From: G020350405 sp964513655
Lineage (GTDB): Bacteria; Planctomycetota; Phycisphaerae; Sedimentisphaerales; Anaerobacaceae
Length of the DNA: 45,575 nucleotides
Assembly (NCBI GenBank): GCA_964513655.1
Contig: CAZENQ010000017.1
Coordinates: 1-45,575 of the forward strand
Direction of reading: 5' to 3'
The notes under the pieces are model-generated. The model saw only the letters and a program-made list of their open reading frames with translations. It was not told the origin of the DNA and searched no databases. Position numbers and translations under genes: made by a program. Shown here in pieces: positions 41,721-45,575 of the stretch (positions within the stretch are counted from its first letter, which is position 1; each line of letters opens with the position of its first letter).

Positions 41721-41843
41721 AACGGGGCCTATACCGAAACTAATCAGTATAGGCCCCGAATTTTGGTGCAAACTCAATTGGCTAAATACTTAGTCTTGCA
41801 TCAATGCCGGTTACGGCGTCGGCCATAGTATCTCGTCAAGCCA
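41721..41843 (-). repeat. Two-hairpin 3'-end module, copy 2
   Basis: Matches copy 1 at 39388-39503 over its length with small gaps: CGGGGCCTATAC / GTATAGGCCCCG (12 bp), then GGCTAA / TTAGTC with a G-U pair in place of G-C, and the coding tail of the LamG gene. It is the 3' end and untranslated tail of that gene. Confidence 0.65.
41723..41758. terminator. Bidirectional terminator between the sulfatase-like and LamG genes
   Basis: A 12-bp perfect stem with a 12-nt loop. AATTTT follows on the plus strand and TTGCTA on the minus strand. It can serve both convergent genes. Confidence 0.65.
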
Positions 41844-42830
41844 GTTATCCGCCACAACCGAATAGTCCTCGAAGTTGACAATGTCAGGGTTGTCCGGGTA
41901 GTAATTGGGATCAACGGCAGGGTCGGGTACCCTCGGAACAAAATTAGCCTTTACATCCAGCGGCACATATATGCTCCCCTGTAAGCCTGCAAGGACCGCA
42001 ATATTACCCGGCTGCAGAGCATAGTTGTAGTAGCGGACCTCGTCGATGGTACCGTCAATCTGTGAACTCAACCATTCGTCTTCCCACGAGCCGATGACGA
42101 AGTTGTCGGGGTAGTTGCTGGTATCTCCCCTAATCCACGTCATTGGGCCGCCTACGTCCTGTGGGCCTTCTACAAGGACGCCGTCGACATAGAAGTTACC
42201 GTATTGCCCGTCATAGCTAACGGCAAGGTGATACCACGTGTCAATATCATAGATATTCGTCGGCATGACATCCTGCCAATCTCCGCTGTCGGTATGCATC
42301 GACAGACTAAAGGTCCCTTGACTCGGGCTTTTGCCTTCGGTGTTCCACAGGTAGAATCCGGCCTCGCCGTCGGTGCCGTTGGTGACAAAAGCACCGTAAT
42401 ACGAGAAGCTGTCGAGCTTTGTCCAGCAGGATATGGTAAAGGTATCAGGCGTCAGCTCTGCAGGGTAGGTGCCTGGTCCAGTCCCAACCCTTTCGGCGCA
42501 GACCACATTATAATAGTTGTTGAGACCGTCGAAAGACATCGCGGAGTTACATGGGTCATTGGGGTAGCCGGTTACCCAGCTGGGGGTTGCGCTCACGGTG
42601 GCGCCGTTGTTGCTGTAGGCGGAAGAATCCTCAACCGTATTGCCCTCTCCCTCATCAAACTTCCACCAGCCCGCCAGGTTGGCGTCGCAGGGCTCCGTTG
42701 CCGTAACATTGTAATCATGAACAAGCCAGTCGTCGCTCATCGCCTCAACATCAAAGCCGTCAATAACGCAGTCGTCTGTCAAATCACCATAAGGATAGGC
42801 AACGTCAGGAATGAAAATCAATGCCAGCAC
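41811..42830 (-). pseudogene. LamG-domain protein with dockerin-like segments, probably 5'-truncated
   Basis: The visible frame is 339 residues. It starts with a GTG that follows an in-frame TAG two codons upstream (42834-42836), has no signal peptide, and opens in the middle of a dockerin-like segment (YPYGDLTDDCVIDGFDVEAM). A LamG/concanavalin-like domain follows (about 50-270: GWWKFDEGEGNTVEDSSAYS, WYHLAVSYDGQYGNFYVDG, IDEVRYYNYAL), then a second dockerin-like end (DPAVDPNYYPDNPDIVNFED) and the tail WLDEILWPTP. Full-length relatives in planctomycetes are longer and secreted (family knowledge). Its start overlaps the start of rrf2 by 20 nt head-to-head, leaving no room for a promoter. The frame itself is undamaged, so truncation is probably recent. 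Confidence 0.65.
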
Positions 42831-43203
42831 GGCCTACGGCCTTTTAGCAGTGGGCTACATCGCCCGAAACCAGGACAAAGGGCTTATCGTGAGCCAGGCT
42901 ATTGCTAAGCAGTATAACATCCCCATCGAGTATCTCTTAAAGATAATGCAGCAGTTAGTCATGGCGAACGTCTTGCGAAGCAAAAGAGGCCCTCGCGGTG
43001 GATTCTCTCTGGCAAGGTCACCCGAAAAGATTACTATGCTTGAGGTTCTCGAGGCCGTGCAAGGCCCTTTCACAAGCGACCTGCTCCTCTCAGAGCATGC
43101 CCCAAGAGATAAGTTTGCCACCAAAGCCGAGAAGACTTCTCAAAAAGCCTTCACACAGGCCCGAAATGCTCTAAAGGCTGTAAAGCTCTCAGACTTAATC
43201 TGA
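42811..43203 (+). CDS. Rrf2-family transcriptional regulator
   Basis: A protein of 130 residues. The Rrf2 winged helix is clear: MKINASTAYGLLAVGYIA, then GLIVSQAIAKQYNIPIEYLLKIMQQLVMANVLRS in shorter pieces, RGPRGGFSLARSPEKITM and LEVLEAVQGP. The cysteine loop that holds an iron-sulphur cluster in IscR/NsrR is missing (there is no Cys at all), so it should sense something else or be constitutive, as YwgB/CymR-type members do. The C-terminal part after residue 90 is Lys-rich and helical. GGATAGG lies 12 nt before ATG, inside the LamG fragment. No target gene is recognisable next to it. The following region to 43310 has no gene. Confidence 0.85.
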   Translation: MKINASTAYGLLAVGYIARNQDKGLIVSQAIAKQYNIPIEYLLKIMQQLVMANVLRSKRGPRGGFSLARSPEKITMLEVLEAVQGPFTSDLLLSEHAPRDKFATKAEKTSQKAFTQARNALKAVKLSDLI

Positions 43204-43310
43204 CCCGCATCAACCTTCATGGCAGCTCCGTCCCGAATGATGCTCCTTATGGCTGCTTGAAATAAGGATGTGCAGTCCCACAATTTCTATTCTCCCACGA
43301 CTTCCCGCCC

Positions 43311-43568
43311 CTACTGCCTCAAATTCTTAAGCGCAACCAAATTCCCCTTCTTATCCTTATACTTCCAAAACCGCCACCCATCCGTTTCTTTCTTCCGTAT
43401 CGCCTTCCCCGCACCCGAAGGCGAATCATACGTCCGGCCATTGTACCTTATCCCTCCGTTCGCCCTTACCCACGCCTTGTAGTCTTTCCCCTTGTACCTC
43501 GCATAAATCACCTTGCCACCCTCTAATCTCTCCTGTACGCGTTCCTGCGTTTCGCTCCTACTTCGCAC
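43311..43568 (-). CDS. RAMA-domain-like small protein of the restriction locus
   Basis: A protein of 85 residues. It resembles the RAMA (restriction enzyme adenine methylase-associated) domain: IYARYKGKDYKAWVRANGG, then GIRYNGRTYDSPSGAGKA and GWRFWKYKDKKGNLVALKNL. This fold is found fused to or beside adenine methyltransferases and restriction proteins. The GTG start at 43568 overlaps the end of the helicase-nuclease gene by 11 nt; a second GTG at residue 20 with GAGGG upstream is also possible. Translational coupling suggests that it works with the nuclease, for instance in recognising modified DNA (inference). Confidence 0.65.
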   Translation of the reverse strand: MRSRSETQERVQERLEGGKVIYARYKGKDYKAWVRANGGIRYNGRTYDSPSGAGKAIRKKETDGWRFWKYKDKKGNLVALKNLRQ

Positions 43569-45573
43569 TCGCGATCCGCAAAATTTCCACCAAGTCCGAC
43601 GGGTTGTACGACACAGCCCAAGACCATTCGCCGAAACCGCCTTTTTCGTTTACGGCCCTTATCCATTCGTCCAAGAACGCTCGTTTTGTCTTGTCTTGCT
43701 GTGTATCTTGCCCTTTGGTTTCGAGGACAAGGAAATTGCCTGGTTTGAGTTGTATGAGAAAATCTGGCCGGTATTTCCTTATAACACCCTTGAATGTGTA
43801 AAGGATTTCAAAGCCAATGTGGTCATTTTTAACCCAAGCCTTCACGTTTTCATTATTGTCAAGATGAAATGATTCTGTTGCTTCCCAAGTACTGTCAAAT
43901 ACACAAAAGTTTATGTGAGATTTTTTCGTATATTCGCAAGGCTTTCCCGTGTACCACGTTCGCATGTTGCCGGTTAAGCGAATGGGATTATCACGGTCAA
44001 AGACTGGCTCAAGTCTTTCGACATTATCGTGCCGGATAGCATCAGCAATATGTTGGACAACCTTGTTCATATTGAGGGTTATAATTATGCGGCGTCTGAA
44101 CTCGTCCTGGTGAAACAGTGACGGAGTAATCTGAATCTTACCCTTTGAAATAAACTGCTCAACAATCCTAATCAACTGAGCCAGAAGGTATTCCTTATTG
44201 CCCTTCCAGTTTTTCTGTATCTGGTCATAGTTATCTCTGGCTACCTCAAATATAATTCGTTGCGTTCGTTGTTCTCGACCTAACTTCTCAAGGTCAATCT
44301 GTGAAATCTTCGTAACATCAGGTTTGCCGTCAATTATTGGTGCTAATACTGCGATTTGTGCCGTTTCAAAGGCGTTTAATTCCAACGGCTTTACCTGTTC
44401 CCAAGTCAGAAACAGTTGGGGTTTGTATACGCGGTCGATGCGAATAACATTTGGCCAGCTAATTTCATATTTCTTTTTCTCAGCCACCGGCTCAATCGCT
44501 GTCTTGGGTGTTGGCGGTGGGGGTGGGCCGTTTTCATCGCTTGATTCGTGAGGAAGAAAAGTAAAAGGCACACCGAAAATATTTACATACTCAGCCCTGT
44601 AAAAGCCGTTTTCGTCAAAATCCGTGTAAGATATCCTTCTCAAACCTCTGCCGACAACTTGTTCACAAAGCAATTGGCTTGTAAAGGCACGCAGGCCCAT
44701 AATATGCGTTACAGTCTTGGCGTCCCATCCTTCAGAAAGCATACCCACCGAAATTACTTTCTGTATCTGCTCTCCAGGCTCACCTCTTTTACCTACTGTA
44801 TCAACTATTTCTCTAAGCTGCTCAGCAAGCTCCGCTTTTGTCATTTTCTTTTTTGGCTTTTCTTCATCATCATTTTCTTCGGTAGCTCCGACCAATGATG
44901 CGGCTTCATCCTTAGCTTCTGCTATTTCGAGCACTTTGGAATCAATATGAAGTATCCGCTCGGGTATGCAAAGCTCCTCGATATGTATTTTCTTATGGTC
45001 AAAGGCATATTTAATACGAGCGGCAGTATATGTTGTATTTGCTACAGAAATCATCACAGGCGGTGTTAGCTGACCCGATTCTTTCCAACTTTCTGCTGTC
45101 TTGAGCCAGTCAATTCCCAAAAGATAATATCCGTTTATCACTAGGTCAGGCAGCGGTTCGTGTGGCTCAGCCTTCTTGCGGTTTATATCATCTTTTACGG
45201 TACGGTCTTGATAGATATGATAGAGCTTAGGCTTATAAGTTTTTGCATCTGGTACAGCATCGTCCCTGACAACTACACGAGGTGTTTTTACCAAGCCCGA
45301 TTCAATTGCATCGTTCAGCCCAAAATCACTAATCACCCAGCCAAAAAGCGTTTCTTCGGAAGTCCTTTTACCTGAGGGAGCAAAAGGTGTGGCTGAAAAA
45401 TCAAAGCAGTTAAGGATGCCTCGCGTTTTATAAATTCTGTCCAGCCCACCTACCCAGATGGTTGCTTCCTCGGCGCTATCTTTCATATCCCGCATTCGCA
45501 TATACTTGCCGTGAGCCTCTGGATTGAACCGCCAGGCGTGATGGGCTTCATCGTTTATTACAACGATGTTTTT
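43558..45573 (-). CDS. Type III restriction-type helicase-nuclease (Res-like), 5' partial
   Basis: The frame runs off the right edge; 671 residues are visible. Near the edge (45541-45552) stands the DEAH box within IVVINDEAHHAW. Then come the SAT motif (FDFSATPF), motif V-like ISVGMLSEGWDAKTVTHIMG and motif VI EQVVGRGLRRISY, so this is an SF2 helicase. The last 150 residues hold a PD-(D/E)xK nuclease: YRPDFLIQLKP then LVLETKGQD. Together these match the Res subunit of type III restriction enzymes and related phage-defence helicases. The P-loop and any methyltransferase (Mod) would lie to the right, outside the window. The downstream RAMA-like gene overlaps its stop. Confidence 0.85.
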   Translation of the reverse strand, partial: KNIVVINDEAHHAWRFNPEAHGKYMRMRDMKDSAEEATIWVGGLDRIYKTRGILNCFDFSATPFAPSGKRTSEETLFGWVISDFGLNDAIESGLVKTPRVVVRDDAVPDAKTYKPKLYHIYQDRTVKDDINRKKAEPHEPLPDLVINGYYLLGIDWLKTAESWKESGQLTPPVMISVANTTYTAARIKYAFDHKKIHIEELCIPERILHIDSKVLEIAEAKDEAASLVGATEENDDEEKPKKKMTKAELAEQLREIVDTVGKRGEPGEQIQKVISVGMLSEGWDAKTVTHIMGLRAFTSQLLCEQVVGRGLRRISYTDFDENGFYRAEYVNIFGVPFTFLPHESSDENGPPPPPTPKTAIEPVAEKKKYEISWPNVIRIDRVYKPQLFLTWEQVKPLELNAFETAQIAVLAPIIDGKPDVTKISQIDLEKLGREQRTQRIIFEVARDNYDQIQKNWKGNKEYLLAQLIRIVEQFISKGKIQITPSLFHQDEFRRRIIITLNMNKVVQHIADAIRHDNVERLEPVFDRDNPIRLTGNMRTWYTGKPCEYTKKSHINFCVFDSTWEATESFHLDNNENVKAWVKNDHIGFEILYTFKGVIRKYRPDFLIQLKPGNFLVLETKGQDTQQDKTKRAFLDEWIRAVNEKGGFGEWSWAVSYNPSDLVEILRIASAK

Positions 45574-45575
45574 GG

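Overview
The window looks like a scaffold from a planctomycete, most likely one of the Phycisphaerae. This is inferred from the protein mix, not from a marker search: a dockerin tail, a LamG/dockerin-like protein, H-X9-DG prepilin-like proteins, a PQQ-type beta-propeller, an alkaline-phosphatase-superfamily 'sulfatase' with TPRs, and prepilins with the GFTLVE motif. A run of 10 N at 34503-34512 shows that it is an assembled scaffold. No rRNA, tRNA, CRISPR array or insertion sequence was found.

Region 1 (1-9405) holds mixed single genes and short operons: the 3' end of a dockerin protein with a strong terminator, a secreted propeller-repeat protein, an FHA protein with its own promoter, a prepilin-like gene followed by an exported O-methyltransferase-like protein, an APC permease, a serine-hydrolase lipoprotein, a SAM hydrolase (DUF62), small unknown proteins and a metallophosphoesterase. 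Region 2 (9464-12312) is a housekeeping operon argH-thiL-tsaE behind a near-consensus promoter.

Region 3 (12420-30767) is the centre of the window. It is an 18-kb, all-plus-strand cluster for a type IV pilus / type II secretion-like machine: a GspG-like major pilin, a pilin paralogue without the cleavage motif, GspI/J/K/H-like minor pilins, PilM, PilN, PilO, a PilP/GspC-like protein, a secretin and a TPR lipoprotein. A complete signalling block follows (PAS histidine kinase, single-domain response regulator, GAF-HD-GYP phosphodiesterase, STAS protein), then the PilB/GspE ATPase and the PilC/GspF platform protein. No prepilin peptidase and no retraction ATPase PilT are present. The ATPase starts with an MshEN-like region, the c-di-GMP-binding fold of related ATPases, so the HD-GYP protein next door may set its activity through c-di-GMP (inference). 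Non-coding structures are spread through the cluster: a 240-nt pilin leader, an 11-bp attenuator-like hairpin, a possible folded leader before the GspH-like gene, and two copies of a 26-nt inverted-repeat element.

Region 4 (30937-35835) has rpsO-pnp and then an NtrB/NtrC-type sigma-54 two-component pair. The regulator's first codons are broken by the N gap. Region 5 (39096 down to 35871, minus strand) is an operon of a PQQ propeller and two tandem H-X9-DG proteins that have lost the prepilin cleavage site. Region 6 (39388-42830) has a sulfatase-like/TPR protein lying between two copies of a two-hairpin 3'-end module; the second copy belongs to a LamG gene that looks 5'-truncated at the start of an Rrf2 regulator. 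Region 7 (43311-45575, minus strand) is the 3' end of a type III restriction-type helicase-nuclease followed by a RAMA-like small protein, and it is cut by the window edge.
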